Numbered from the stretch's first letter, positions 12,301 to 24,045 are shown. The stretch is DNA of 64,000 nucleotides from Gyromitra esculenta (GCA_038503075.1 JBCAML010000002.1:1054001-1118000), one strand, 5' to 3'. The notes: generated by a model from the letters alone, not told the origin. Made by a program: numbers and translations.

Positions 12301-14157
12301 TTGGAAGTTTGATAATGCTGAAGGCGGAGGGTTGTTTAGCGGGGTACGAGCAATAGTGTGGTTGAGACAAGGGCTTGACTAAAGCAAAGGAAAGTAAATA
12401 GAGTTACCCGGCCTTAAGATACTTAGAGAAATACTTAGGATTTAGGAAGTTGATATCTTAAAATGACGCATCATTGAGAGCTCATATCTCAGAAAAGATA
12501 CGTTATATTTGATATCAGATATTTCTTGTATCTAAGCTTTATTAGTATCGGGCAATCCACTTATGGTGAATAGAAGGCTGCCTTCTTGGCAGTTTAACTA
12601 AAGCAGCTCATCCTGCAGCTCATTATTAGGCTTTCGTGCGGAATTCCGTTTGCTCGGGTGAATTACCCAGGCACCCGATAAAAATATTCATACATCCGTT
12701 GGGTAGATGGCTTTCTACAGCTATAAGAAGTAGGAATGTTAACTAGTTGCTCTTATAGCTGTAGTCTTCGTCCGAGAATTTGATAGGCCGTTGGGTGGGT
12801 AAGTTTTCGGCTGCAAAGATTAATTCCCCACGGCTTCCGACCTTCAAGAGCATAATATATTGACTATATCTTTGATTTCTAATTAAACACCCGAGATGGG
12901 TAACTAGTGCCACTATGTCCATTAATGCTAAGGGAGATCCCACTGTCTTTTATGTCTTTCAAAGTGGTTAGTGATCTACACTAATGGCTATATTGATAGA
13001 AATCCTTGCATTTGACTACACTGTTTAGCCCCGATTCTTAAATACAGGACTGTCTAACAGAGTTATATTGGATAGGATTTGGTCCTTAAGGCGGAGAGTT
13101 CGAATCGTCTCAATTGCTACGTGTAGTTTTGGCAAGCATTACGTATAGTTCTGGGAGCGAGATTTAGGATTTATTAGTCTTTCATATATATGAAAAAAGA
13201 AAGAGAAAGTAGTTGAAATCCTTGTATACAATATAAACCATAAGCGTGGCAAGTATGGGAAGGAATAGAACTACGTGCATATATATGTATACATAACCTT
13301 TGCCACCTGTAAGAATGATGGATCCTAAGGGACGAATAATCGTCATCGAGTGACTTTTCATGACTTGCTCCCTTTGGAACTAAGCAACTCTACTCGCTAC
13401 TTAGTTACTTGATCATTAATTTATCACTTACTACCAACGAATATCATACGCTGAATATTACCCCAATCAATCCTCGTCTATGTACAAGGAACTGCTTTCC
13501 CAACCACATTAATGGTTGCAAATACCGAAAGCATACCTTGCTACAGTAAAAGGAGTGAACCACCTATCACCAGATACTTGTCCAGGCCATGATCGAACGA
13601 TCCCTCAGAACGGAATTCTCCTTAAAAACTAATACCGCCGCTAAGCGAGATAGTTTTCGAGTTTTCCAGAAGCCCGAGAGGCTTTATGCCAATCTTTTAT
13701 TTTTGGAACCACCGAAACTTTTGGCAATCGTAGGTGGCCCCATTCTACTTTAATTCTCTCGTATCCAAGAGCAGGTCCACTCGAAAGCATTTCTAGATGC
13801 GCATACCTACATGCTTAAGAGATCGCTGTGTATAAGGGTTATAATTCGAGCAGCCAACTATACACCTGCAATAGCAATTTGGATGTCCGAATAGCAGAGC
13901 TGGCTTTGCTGCGAATGGGATTCTCGGTTTGTGACTCGGAAACAGCGCCCAACAGGGTAGAACACATGTTCACGTGCGGCTGTGCATGCCAGGAAAGTCG
14001 CGTCAACCGGTTCCCGGCAGCTCTGTGAGACACACGCTCGCTCAACAGACGTCCAGTGGCATTCCGTCTGCAAAGCTCCCTCTTCATCTCCGCATTTATC
14101 CTAACTTGCATTTCTATCATATTCCCCCCAACTCCCCGTCTCGAAGCTTCGCGCAGA
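12301..14157. other. intergenic, divergent promoters of LSM7 and PEPP
   Basis: No gene recognised. AT-rich, with a 13-bp inverted repeat at 12715-12764. The tRNA-like TTCGAATC at 13096 was examined and rejected. The last 150 bp before the PEPP start are pyrimidine-rich. Confidence 0.6.
12715..12764. repeat. 13-bp perfect inverted repeat (hairpin)
   Basis: Left arm CTACAGCTATAAG at 12715-12727 and right arm CTTATAGCTGTAG at 12752-12764, separated by 24 nt. Read directly; function unknown. Confidence 0.85.
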
Positions 14158-15933
14158 ATGTCCAAGTTTGCTCCCCAATTCTGCGACCTTGAAGAGGCTC
14201 CAAAGCCCTCGTCTGTTGCTTTGACCCACGACATAGGAAGCAGCTTGAACTTGAACATCTCTATATCTGCTTCTTCTCCAATGGAGAAATATCCAGGCAA
14301 TTATCCCCTCTTTCTTAGGCCTTGTTTTCTCGAGTTGTTCTCCAGCTAACCTTAGGCAGCTAAACAACATGCTCGTAACGTTGCTAAGCGCCTCCCAACT
14401 GGAGACGGTCTGATTTACCTCGAAGGCACGCCAACGGTTCTTTTTGAGGATTCGGATGAGGCTGTCAAATTTCGCCAGAGACGATACTTTCTATATCTCA
14501 CTGGTGTCCCCGACATTCCGGATTGCTACGTCACGTACTCGATACAAGAAGATAAATTGATACTGTATGCTCCAGAGTTTTTTGCGCAGTGAAGGCAATG
14601 TACTAGTTCACTAACGATCGCGGTCGCGTAACAAAGCTATATTCCGCCCTTCAGCCCCAATCAAGTACTGTGGTCGGGGCTTCCACCTTCTATAGAGGAC
14701 TGTACATACAGGTTTGCGCTCCCTCGAGCTAGCAACAAACGAGGCTAAATGGCTGTAGATACGATGTTGATGAGGTTCTCTACTCCACCTCCGTGACTGA
14801 GGAAATTCTCTCTTTCCATACTTTATTTCCGAGCTCTCCGGTTTATATCCTGCATACCCAATCTTCCCGTATTCCAAGTTCCGTGCCCCGTAGCAATATG
14901 GACAACCTCAATCTTCAGCCCGCGATGGATGATAGTCGTGTCTACAAGGATGACTATGAGATTTCTTTGATACGCAAGGCGAACGCTATCTCAGCTGCAG
15001 CCCATCGCGCGGTTATGGGTGCTGTTCGAAATGCCAAAAACGAAGCTGAGCTAGAAGGAATTTTCCTCCAGAACTGTGTCTCACGGAGGGCAAAAACGCA
15101 GGCATATGACCCAATTGTCGGTTCTGGGAGGAACGCCGCAACATTGCATTATGTCCACAACGATGAGCCACTGAAAGGGAGGCAGTTGCTCCTTCTAGAT
15201 GCAGGAGCGGAATGGGAAGGATACGCAAGTGATGTAACAAGGACATTTCCGATCTCAGGAAAGTGGACGAAAGAAGCGAAGGATATATACACGATTGTAG
15301 AGACTATGCAGAGAGAATGCATTAAAAGGACGGTTAAAGGCGTCGACTGGAGAGATACGCACTCGCTCGCGCACAGGATAGCCGTGAGAGAGCTACTGCA
15401 GTTGGGTATCTTACACAACGGGAGCGAAGAGGAAATATTCCGAGCCGGGACTAGCAAGGCTTTCTTCCCGCATGGTCTGGGGCATTTTTTGGGGCTGGAT
15501 ACCCATGATGTGGAGGGTATACCAGATGTGAATTGGACACCATCTTCGGCGAGCTTATGTTCATTAGACACATTACCTACGCCGATGGTTGGAAGAGGGC
15601 TATACAAGACGACCGTGCGCAGGACGCTGCAACCACGAATGGTTATTACTGTGGAACCCGGAATGTATAGCTACCGATCCACAAACCTTTACTTTAGTGC
15701 TATCCTAACCATAATGCGACAGATATTTCTGCGAATTTATTATCAAGCCGTATTTGGAACATTCAGTACACGGCAACTACATTAATAGGAAGGTTCTAGA
15801 TAGATATTGGGATGTTGGCGGTGTCAGAATCGAGGATGATTTGTTGGTACTCGAGCACGGGAATGAGAACTTGACGACAGCTCCGACAGGGTCGAAGATG
15901 CTGGCATTGGTTAGTCAAGGTATTGACGACTGA
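14158..15933 (+). CDS. PEPP: Xaa-Pro aminopeptidase, PEPP type (M24B)
   Basis: Metallopeptidase releasing N-terminal residues before proline. Exons 14158-14296, 14360-14564, 14637-14711, 14759-15664 and 15723-15933 give 511 aa. The N-terminal creatinase-like domain reads [44 protein letters not shown] and [17 protein letters not shown]. The pita-bread catalytic domain keeps all five metal ligands: LLLDAGAEW (D), ASDVTRTFP (D), FFPHGLGH (H), ITVEPGIYF (E) and VGGVRIEDD (E). Intron 1 has a GC donor (CCAG/GCAATT), with branch GCTAACC and acceptor at 14359; only this join restores KYPAKQHARN. The first in-frame ATG is 14158; ATG 14281 (MEKYPAK) is an alternative start that would remove a 41-residue leader. 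Confidence 0.93.
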
Positions 15934-16255
15934 GCGCTATGGGCGGGGTACTGTCATTTAACGATTTTATATGTAGTATTTTCCCCAAAATGGTTATGTC
16001 ATTGTAAGGAAAGGCGACTGACTTTGGCAGCTTTATATGCACCTTTCTTTCTTAAATACCACTGCAATCTCAAGTCCCAGTCGAACTTAAATACCAAGAA
16101 TTGATTCTAGTGAAATGAGTAGTTTTTGGTTTCGAAAAAAAGCACCTAAACTAATAAAAGGGTTGGCCCATGTTTTCCAGAAACATCAATTGTTTCATCT
16201 AATAATCGGAGATAACCCCAAAACGTACTAAGTCTGGAATCGCCGCCTACTCCCT
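15934..16255. other. intergenic between convergent 3' ends
   Basis: About 320 bp shared by the PEPP and PI-PLC 3' flanks. Nothing else seen. Confidence 0.8.
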
Positions 16256-17449
16256 CTAATTCCAAGGTCGGTATGACCACTTATTCTCCGGGCTTGCATA
16301 GCCTACCTCGCTCCAGTCAAATCTACGATCGCCTCTAAAGTTAAAAGAAACTATGAGTCTGGCAGCCTTGGTGTTAATAAAATCCCAGACAACGATGCCT
16401 GTGGTAGGCCCCCTAAGTTCCGGAATTCCCGATTGAAAGCTAGTGAATGCAGCGTCCCATACGGTCTGCCACCTTTTCCTTAAGAGCAGCTGAACCCGGT
16501 TGTTTATGCCCCGTTTACGATGCAAGGCCACCACAGCCGGGGTCTGGAAAAACGAGGCTGCAGAGAGAAAATTGACAAGTAATGGGAGATCCTGGCAATC
16601 ATCGCCGATCTCGATTCTGCGAGCCTGCTCTGGTAGGTTACGGACCCAGAACCGAACGATCTCGTTCCACTTCTTCACGACGATGTCGGCGGTAGTAGTG
16701 ACATTGTAGTAATCCTGTATTCTAATCCGCTTGGGATCTGTAAACCTTGCCCCGAACGTTATCGTTGCGCCTTCAGTGCTGTAGTCCTGAATCAACACAA
16801 TCCTACCCCTAGTTTCCGGCCCAACGCGAGGAAACTTATACAGCATCTGTTGGCGGTGGTGGTGTTGCTGCGGCGGTATATACAGCCTCCTCTGCAGGAT
16901 CGCAGACGTGTCCGGATGGTCAAACACGTAATGCTCCAGCGTCTCCGCGAACGTTCTTCTATTATGTTTTGGCGAATAGCGCTCATCCTTCAGTCTCACA
17001 ACCACCACTTCCCTCCTTCCCAGCCCCGCCAGAAAGCTATCGAGCGTGCGAACGACACTGGTGAAGTTGCAGCCAAGATATACCGCGCCGTGGTGCATCT
17101 CGAAGCTATCCCGGTAGTGTCGCGCGCGGATGTCGAGGAAGCGGACTCCGGCGTCGAGCTGCTGCGCTAGTGTGCCGGATTGGGTCTTTGCGAATTTTTC
17201 GGCAATGGTGGTGGTGGTGGTGGTGGTGGTTCTGGATCGCTGGAAGAAGGCCATGGTGTCGTGCGTGCCGGGGATCGACAGCGTGGATAGACATGTGCCG
17301 TCGGGGAGGTAGGACATCCACTGGGCCATGTTCATTGGTGCGGGTGTGGGGTGTAGGCTGGGGTCTGAGAGCTCTGTGGCGAGGGGATTGCATTGTGCTG
17401 GTAGGATTAGGAGGTAGAGGAGTGGGAGGGGGGTGTGGGAGTATCGCAT
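16256..17449 (-). CDS. secreted PI-PLC X-domain phosphodiesterase
   Basis: Single-exon gene of 397 aa. A signal peptide is visible (LPLLYLLILPAQC, about residues 8-20). The bacterial-type phosphatidylinositol-specific phospholipase C X domain follows: LSIPGTHDTM with catalytic H63, RFLDIRARHY (active-site Arg 108), FEMHHGAVY (second His, 119/120), and REVVVVRLKDE. Later segments VLIQDYS and GIVVWDFINTKAARL resemble the C-terminal half of the barrel. The family cleaves phosphoinositides or GPI-type head groups without calcium. A run of eight threonines (residues 74-81, all ACC) sits just after the first catalytic His. Absence of introns contrasts with most neighbours. The exact substrate is unknown. 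Confidence 0.88.
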   Translation of the reverse strand: MRYSHTPLPLLYLLILPAQCNPLATELSDPSLHPTPAPMNMAQWMSYLPDGTCLSTLSIPGTHDTMAFFQRSRTTTTTTTTIAEKFAKTQSGTLAQQLDAGVRFLDIRARHYRDSFEMHHGAVYLGCNFTSVVRTLDSFLAGLGRREVVVVRLKDERYSPKHNRRTFAETLEHYVFDHPDTSAILQRRLYIPPQQHHHRQQMLYKFPRVGPETRGRIVLIQDYSTEGATITFGARFTDPKRIRIQDYYNVTTTADIVVKKWNEIVRFWVRNLPEQARRIEIGDDCQDLPLLVNFLSAASFFQTPAVVALHRKRGINNRVQLLLRKRWQTVWDAAFTSFQSGIPELRGPTTGIVVWDFINTKAARLIVSFNFRGDRRFDWSEVGYASPENKWSYRPWN

Positions 17450-18855
17450 TGCTGGGGGAGAAGAGGTAAGTCAGTCGAGTGACATGTGGTGACTTTTTAT
17501 GTGTGGTGATTGCGAGATGTGGAAGGATCCACCGTGTTAGCTGGGGTTTGCTATAGGCTGGTGAGGTAGCGGGTGGTGGTTTCCATTGGGACTGGAACAG
17601 TACCACATACAGCGATCCATGAGTGATGGAGGTGTCTGATCTCAGGCAACGCTGTGAGAACAATTGTGCTTGTAGTTATAGGACATCTTACAGGTCCCAG
17701 CTTTTTTTTCAGTGAGTTGGATACTTCAAGGTAGTTTAAGCCGTCGAATACATTCCTCGCGAATTGGATTGATTGCCCGCTCGTGATGGTTGACTCGCGA
17801 AGAGGTCTTTTTTTGCTTCTAAACAGTTGCGGTTGGTGCTGTGTTGCTTATATAAAATGCCCAGCAAGAGGTTGAAATAAAGTGCGAAGTAAGATCTCCA
17901 TGCAATTTTGCGATATATCGATAAAGCCCACACACACATTTCAGACCACTTCCCAAAATCGATAATGGCGTTGACCTCGGCTACTAATTCCAGGTTTAGA
18001 GATTGGATGAGCCTGCTTTGAGCACAGTGCTTAACGTCGAAAGCTGCTCCCGAGAACTATTTAGCCAAGGCAATGCTAGATTATGCGCGTGCGGATCCTA
18101 ACATTGGGCGGCAAGATAGCCATTCAGGGGGCTTGGTTACTAGTAGCGCAGACACAAATATACCAGATAATATTTCTTTTAGCTTTCGCAGAATTGGGTA
18201 ACTGGCATTCGCGATATTCACTGTCGACGTCGCTCGCAGCGCCAGCCCCTCGAAGACGATGCGTTCATGGGAGTCATAGCCAATCACTCGTATGCGCCAG
18301 CCCAGACCTCCCGGGAGACAAGACGCCATTCCCGGGAGCAGCTCGTCCTGCTGGAATTGAATAGGTACCTGACTCCAGAGAACTCAGATATATTCACTGC
18401 GCCGAATTCCCTCAGTTGAGACTGAGCCGAGCGGTGAGTCACCGAGGCTTATCGCGACTGGGGCTGGGGCTGGGGGGGGGGCAGTCACACAGAGTAAGAC
18501 TCCGAGCCTCGGAGTCAGTCGCAATCACAGCTTCCAATTTCCCCGTGTCCCGCCTCCCTGGGGGCATTTGTAATTCCCTATCGCTCCCCGTTTTCACTCG
18601 CTATTGCGCCTTTTGCCAAAATGAGTCATGGCAGCCTTGCTAGCTAGGCGTCGATTATAAAAGTCACTCCGATGCCCCCTCTTCTGAGCACAAAGTTAAC
18701 ATCAACAAGGCATTCACTTTTACTGGCGTTTGATACGTTACACATCGCATACACTTCCCTCGTTGACACACCCTCCAATCAATCATATCTTTACTGTCAC
18801 TTGTCTATATATTCGAAGTATATAACATAAAGAATAAAGGAATAAACCGCAAAAA
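17450..18855. other. intergenic, divergent promoters of PI-PLC and small acidic gene
   Basis: No gene recognised. It holds a 19-nt palindrome at 18498-18516, a G-rich tract at 18467-18481, and an AT-rich leader just before the ATG at 18856. Confidence 0.6.
18498..18516. promoter_or_regulatory. 19-nt palindrome, possible regulator binding site
   Basis: GACTCCGAG-C-CTCGGAGTC, nine-base perfect arms around one base, 340 bp upstream of the ATG at 18856. The CTCGG/CCGAG half sites resemble Zn2Cys6-type everted or inverted CGG triplets. Binding is inferred only. Confidence 0.4.
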
Positions 18856-19345
18856 ATGGGAATAAACCGCAGCCGTCGAATCCGCAGCCTCGGATACCAA
18901 CGCGACAAATTCTCATTCGCCAGTCTGACAAACGCCAAATACGAAGCAACAACCCTGCACGATCTCGTCGACGAGGATGTAGACCATCTCTACGACGACG
19001 ACGACACCTGGGCGGCTTCCGATACCGAGGAGGGAACAGTCACCGGGTTGCCGGACGATGTATGTCTTGTCTTAGCCGGCATTATAACGGTTTGGAAATC
19101 CGCGAATGGAGATGGAAAAAGCGAGACTGACGCCTAGGAATTTTGCATAATAGGTTCTGTATGAGATGGGGATTCTGTACGATACGCCAACACTAGAGGT
19201 CGAGGTACTGGTGATGGATAAAGCTGGGTTCTCGGTGCCAGACCAGGATCCGGAGCCAGACTGGGATATGGTCTCGGAGGTGTCGGAGTGGGATGTTGTC
19301 GATCTACATGATGGTGGATACAGCGATAGTGAGTCTTGGGACTAA
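18856..19345 (+). CDS. small acidic hypothetical protein
   Basis: Two exons, 18856-19059 and 19154-19345, encode 131 aa; the intron has GTATGT donor and TAG acceptor, phase 0. The N-terminus is basic (NRSRRIRSLGYQRDKF), the middle has an Asp cluster (YDDDDTW), and the C-terminus is strongly acidic with Trp-Asp pairs (EPDWDMVSEVSEWDVVDLHD, then DSESWD). No signal peptide or membrane segment. Upstream lies an AT-rich leader. I do not recognise a family. The continuous acidic coding sense across the splice join, with no frame break, supports a real gene. Confidence 0.6.
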
Positions 19346-20957
19346 GCGAAAGCTAAACATTGTTTTTGCTTTTGCTTTTCCTTTTTTTCTTCCTGCTAGA
19401 TTCGGGATATCATTAGATTGGGAGTTTTTATTTATTTAGGGGCTTGGGGTTTTATTTTATTTTTTATTGTAATGGATAGATAATTAGTGCATTAGGGGTC
19501 TTTTTTTTTTTTTACAGGACTGCATGTACTTACTAGCTTGTAACTCTTTACGAGTTCGCTTTTTTTCCCATCAAATACCTCGATTCCCCAAAACTATATG
19601 TGTGCGCATATACCTTAAACAGCCCTTCAGGCGAATGCGCAGAATTCTAATTTTAGAAAGAAAGAAAGAAACCAACGGGGCCCGGGTAGAATTTAATTCA
19701 TGCGGATATGACACCAAACATCCGAACCTATTCGCGAATCGGGATGATCTGTCAAAAAGAAACCGAGTGTCATGATCACAGTTATCCATAGGGCCAAATT
19801 GCTGATCAAGTGTTGCCTAAGTGCACTTTCTAGTCGTGTTTGTAATATCAAGGCTCAACCGCTGACGTGACACGCAAAATTGTGATAGGGCTGCTATTAT
19901 TGTTTGGACTACCTACCTACCTACCTGCCAGTAACAAATATATTAGTGACCTTGCATGCATCTGATGTTCCATAGCCCGAGATGTAAGGAATCATCAGAG
20001 AGGCTACATGTAGTTATATCTAGTGAATGGCTAAACGAACATATATAAATAAAAAATATAAAAAAAGCACAAGGCTCAGCAGCAGCTGTCATCTCCAATG
20101 CCTATATGGACTATTGCTGTAAAGGCTGGAAACACCCGAAACACCAAGAGGCGATGCGATGCGATGCGATGCGTTGATCCATAGTGACCAAATAGTAAGG
20201 CAGCTCTCTTCACCTTCTAGCCAATCGACCCGCTATTTGATGGGATTTCGCAATTTGTGCTCCTTTAATTCGTAGCATGATTTGTAAACAAAGTGGGCCA
20301 AGCCAGGCTTTGATCTTGTGCTCAGCTAAGGCTTACTCTGATTTAGATATCGAGTATTAGAAAGCGCAAGGTGGTAATAGATGGTTTGACCTAAGAGAAG
20401 AACAGAATTGACGTCTTTTTTTTGAATTATTATACATTGGGAGTAGCTAGATGTACTGTACCGAGGGACACTATCAAACTATGACTAGGGGTCACGATAA
20501 GTCACTCGGCGATATTTAATAACTCCTTTTGGGATTCTTGGCGTACTGGTTAGGTGACCCAGGGTATTATGCTCGTCCTTGCGCTAAGGAGCCACAAACT
20601 AAAAGGAATGTATTTATATGACGTCGTACGTGCACTATTCTGAGAGACAGGCATTGACCATTCGATACGATGCTCCCTGATGAACGACAAAATACGCAGT
20701 GATCAAATTTTTTAAGGGAACGAAAAAACTTTAGAAATAACAACCGAATACATAATGCCCTAATAACAATAACTAAGCCACATTAACCTACGGTTCCCCA
20801 ATTTATGCCCATTAAACAAAGCAAGACCCCATCCAAACATACATAATCTACAAAAAAAAAATATGAGTAGAGAGAAAAGAAAAAATCACAAATTATTCCT
20901 CCATCATCAATCATCAACTATACTCTACAGATAACATCCTACTCTTTTTTCACCCCC
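19346..20957. other. intergenic between convergent 3' ends
   Basis: No gene recognised. T-rich 3' flank (19360-19520), an (ACCT)4 run near 19911, TACATGTA at 20005, a (GCGAT)4 microsatellite at 20151, and the A-rich HSP104 3' flank from 20720. Confidence 0.65.
20151..20170. repeat. (GCGAT)4 pentanucleotide microsatellite
   Basis: Four exact units. The same pentamer in opposite orientation is repeated at 55637-55661. Confidence 0.9.
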
Positions 20958-23933
20958 TTAATCGTACAACTCTTCGACTTCCATATCTCCGCCATCCCCA
21001 TCGGCCTCTATCTCTTCGTAATCCATTTCTTCATCATCTTCCATATCACTATCATGATTGGGCAAGACCGCAATCTTATCACTCTTGTCCAGAATAATCC
21101 TTACCGCCTCCCCATCCCTAACAGAGCCTCTCAACAACAACACCGCAAGTTTATTCAGCACCTCTTTCTCAATAACCCTATTCAACGGACGCGCACCATA
21201 TGCGGGAGAGTAACCCGCTTCACCAAGCCAGTCTTTCGCAGCTTCGTCGACCTGCAGGACAACATTCCTGCCGTTCGAGATAAGCCGCTTCTGGACATCG
21301 ACAAGGCGGAGCTCAACAATCTTCCGGATCTCACGCTTCGCAAGACGGTTGAAGATAACGACGGAGGAAATACGGTTCAGGAACTCGGGGAGGAAGTGGT
21401 GGCGGATCGACTCCATTACAAGTTCCTTGGTGGTTGGGTCTATCCTTCCATCGGTCGACTTGGAGTTTGCGGTGATGTATTGCGAGCCCAAGTTACTGGT
21501 TAAGATGATGACTGTGTTCTTACCGTCCACGACACGGCCTGTGGAGTCTGTGATACGTCCGTCGTCGAGGAGCTGTAGGAGTACGGTGAGAACCTCCTTC
21601 GCGGCTTTCTCGACCTCGTCGAATAGCAGGATGGAGAAAGGTCGGCGGCGGAGAGCTTCGGTGAGCTGGCCACCGGCATCATGGCCGACGTAGCCGGGTG
21701 GAGCACCGATGAGACGGGAGACGGAGTGTTTCTCCATGTACTCGGACATATCGAAACGGATCATTGACTTTGGATCATCGAACAAGAACTCGGCAAGGCT
21801 TTTCGTAAGCAGCGTCTTACCCGTACCAGAAGGTCCACAGAACAAAAAACTCGCAATCGGTTGGTTCGGGTTGCTCAGTCCACTCCTACTCAGTCTGATT
21901 GCATTCGCAACAGCCTTCACCGCTTCCCTCTGTCCGATAACCTGCTTGGTTAGATACTTTTCCATATTCAGCAACTTCTCCTTCTCCGTCGTCTTCAGTC
22001 TCGTCACTGGGATTCCGGTCCACCGGGACACAATCTCATTGATCTGTTCAGGCCCGACCAGATCCGTCATTAATGGATTATCATCCCCACCATTCGCAGC
22101 ATTAATCGCCGCGTCTGTATCCGCTTGAGCCTTCTCCGCCTCAAGACGTCCGATATACTTCTTGAGCTCAGGAATCGCATAGTATTTCAGATCCGAAGCG
22201 GTCGAGTAGTCGTTGACACGCTCGGCCTGGTCAGCCTTAGCCGTCAGAGCGTCGAGTTTCTTCTTCGCCTCCTGCAGCTCCGAAGTACGGCGTTTCTCAG
22301 CTTCGTATTTCTCGCGGAGCGGCTGGAGCTCTTCCATCACGTTCGCAGCTTCGCGTTTTGCGTCCGCGAGACGGGCTTTGGAAGCTTCATCTTTTTCGCG
22401 CTCGAGGGCGTGGATCTCGATTAGGAGTTGGCGGTGCTTACGTTCTAGCGTGTCGACGATCTCGGGGGCTGATTCTCGGGTTACTCGGACTGCGGCCGCG
22501 GCTTCGTCGATTAGGTCGATTGCGGAATCAGGGAGACGGCGGGCAGTTAGGTAGCGAGAGGCGAGAGTTGCTGCGGCGACGATAGCGCCGTCAGAAATGG
22601 TCACACCGTGGTGCACCTCGTAGCGCTCTTTAAGACCACGCAGGATTGAGATGGTTTCAGGGACGGAGGGTTCGGGCGTTAGGACTTGTTGGAAACGGCG
22701 CTCGAAGGCGGCGTCCTTTTCTATGTATTTGCGGTACTCGGCGAGGGTTGTGGCACCGATGCAGTGGAGCTGACCACGGGCTAGTGCGGGTTTCAGTAGA
22801 TTGGCAGCATCCTGGTTTGAATGTCAGTATTTTTAGTGCTAGGTTAGAGGGTGGGGAGGCAGAACCTACCATTCCACCTTCGCCAGAGCTTCCGGCTCCC
22901 ATCAGGAGATGGATTTCGTCGATGAAGAGGACAATCATCTGGGTTGAATCCTCAATTTCCTTCAATACGGACTTCATACGGTCTTCGAATTCACCACGGT
23001 ATTTTGTTCCCGCCACGAGAGCTCCAACATCAAGCGAAAGAAGTTTGCAGCTATACAGCCAAGTCAATAAATTACCCCAATAATGTCAATAATAGAATTG
23101 ATGTGTTACTCACCTCGCTAAATTCGCTGGAACATCAGCATTAACAATTCTCGTAGCCAGCCCCTCCACCACACTAGTCTTCCCTACTCCTGGCTCCCCG
23201 ATCAACACCGGGTTATTCTTCGTTCTCCTACTCAAAATCCTCACAACCCTCAAAATTTCCTGCTCTCTTCCAATCACCGGGTCCAACTTTCCATCCCTCG
23301 CTTTCTGTGTCAAATCGATACAAAACTTGTTCAGACTCTCGCTCTCGACCGCCTCCTCATTCTGACTATCCACCCGCCTCGTCCCACGTAGACTCTGTAC
23401 CGCATTATCCAGCAAATCGACTTTTGGAATTCCCGCCTCGTTCAGCAGCTTCATAACGCTACTGTCCTGCGCCAACGCCATGATCAGGTGGTCCTGCGCG
23501 ACATATGAGTCACGCTGAGTTTTCTGCAGTTTTTGGGCGTCGCGAAGGACCTTTGAGAAGGATGGGGAAAAGGATATCTGATCTGGAGGTGGATCCTGGG
23601 AGGGCATGCGGACGAGGGCCTTTTTGATGCTTCGGTCCAGGGTTTGCAGGTCCCCGTTGGCCTTTTCGACAACCTGCTTGAAGAGGGATGGGGAGGTAGA
23701 GGATGGTGCTGCGCCTGCAGGAGCAGCAGTATCGTCGGGTGTGGGTCCGACGAGAAGGGCGTAGGCTAGATGCACAGGTGTGATCTAGAGAAAGGGTTAG
23801 TAAAAATGAGTTTTTGAGGGTTTGATGGTGGGGGTTGGAGACTTACTTGCGGATGGCTATATTGAGTTGCACAATCGTGGGCATCAGAGAGGGCCTTTTG
23901 GGCCTTGTCTGTCAACTGGACGCTTCCAGCCAT
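20958..23933 (-). CDS. HSP104: heat shock protein 104, AAA+ disaggregase (ClpB family)
   Basis: Hexameric AAA+ ATPase that threads aggregated proteins through its pore with Hsp70/Hsp40. Exons on the minus strand: 23933-23847, 23784-23114, 23050-22870 and 22811-20958 (930 aa). The N-domain ([20 protein letters not shown]) spans the first intron. NBD1 has Walker A GEPGVGKT (about 225), pore loop GTKYRGEFE and Walker B VLFIDEIH. The coiled-coil M domain lies about 425-545. NBD2 has Walker A GPSGTGKT (639-646), pore loop GAPPGYVGH, Walker [11 protein letters not shown] and EFLNRI. The C-terminus is acidic ([13 protein letters not shown]), comparable to the acidic tail of yeast Hsp104. All catalytic motifs are intact. 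TATA and HSE-like sequences lie upstream. Confidence 0.97.
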
Positions 23934-24039
23934 TGTGATGAGATTCTAACTGTCTTTGTCTAATATGTAGGTAAGGGATAGATAAATAACTGAAGTTTGT
24001 TTCAAGTCGTCGTGAGAGTCGTAGAGAAATACGGCAGCG

Positions 24040-24045
24040 TATATA
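24040..24045 (-). promoter_or_regulatory. TATA-like box of HSP104
   Basis: TATATA about 107 nt upstream of the HSP104 start codon, between the HSE-like array and the gene. Confidence 0.45.

Noticed and set aside
13080..13115. tRNA-like T-loop GTTCGAATC
   Set aside because: The flanking T-stem does not pair (A-G and A-C mismatches) and no acceptor stem or anticodon arm could be drawn.
14565..14636. Apparent frameshift in the aminopeptidase after DKLIL
   Set aside because: Resolved as a 72-bp GTATGC...CACTAAC...AAAG intron that restores [15 protein letters not shown].
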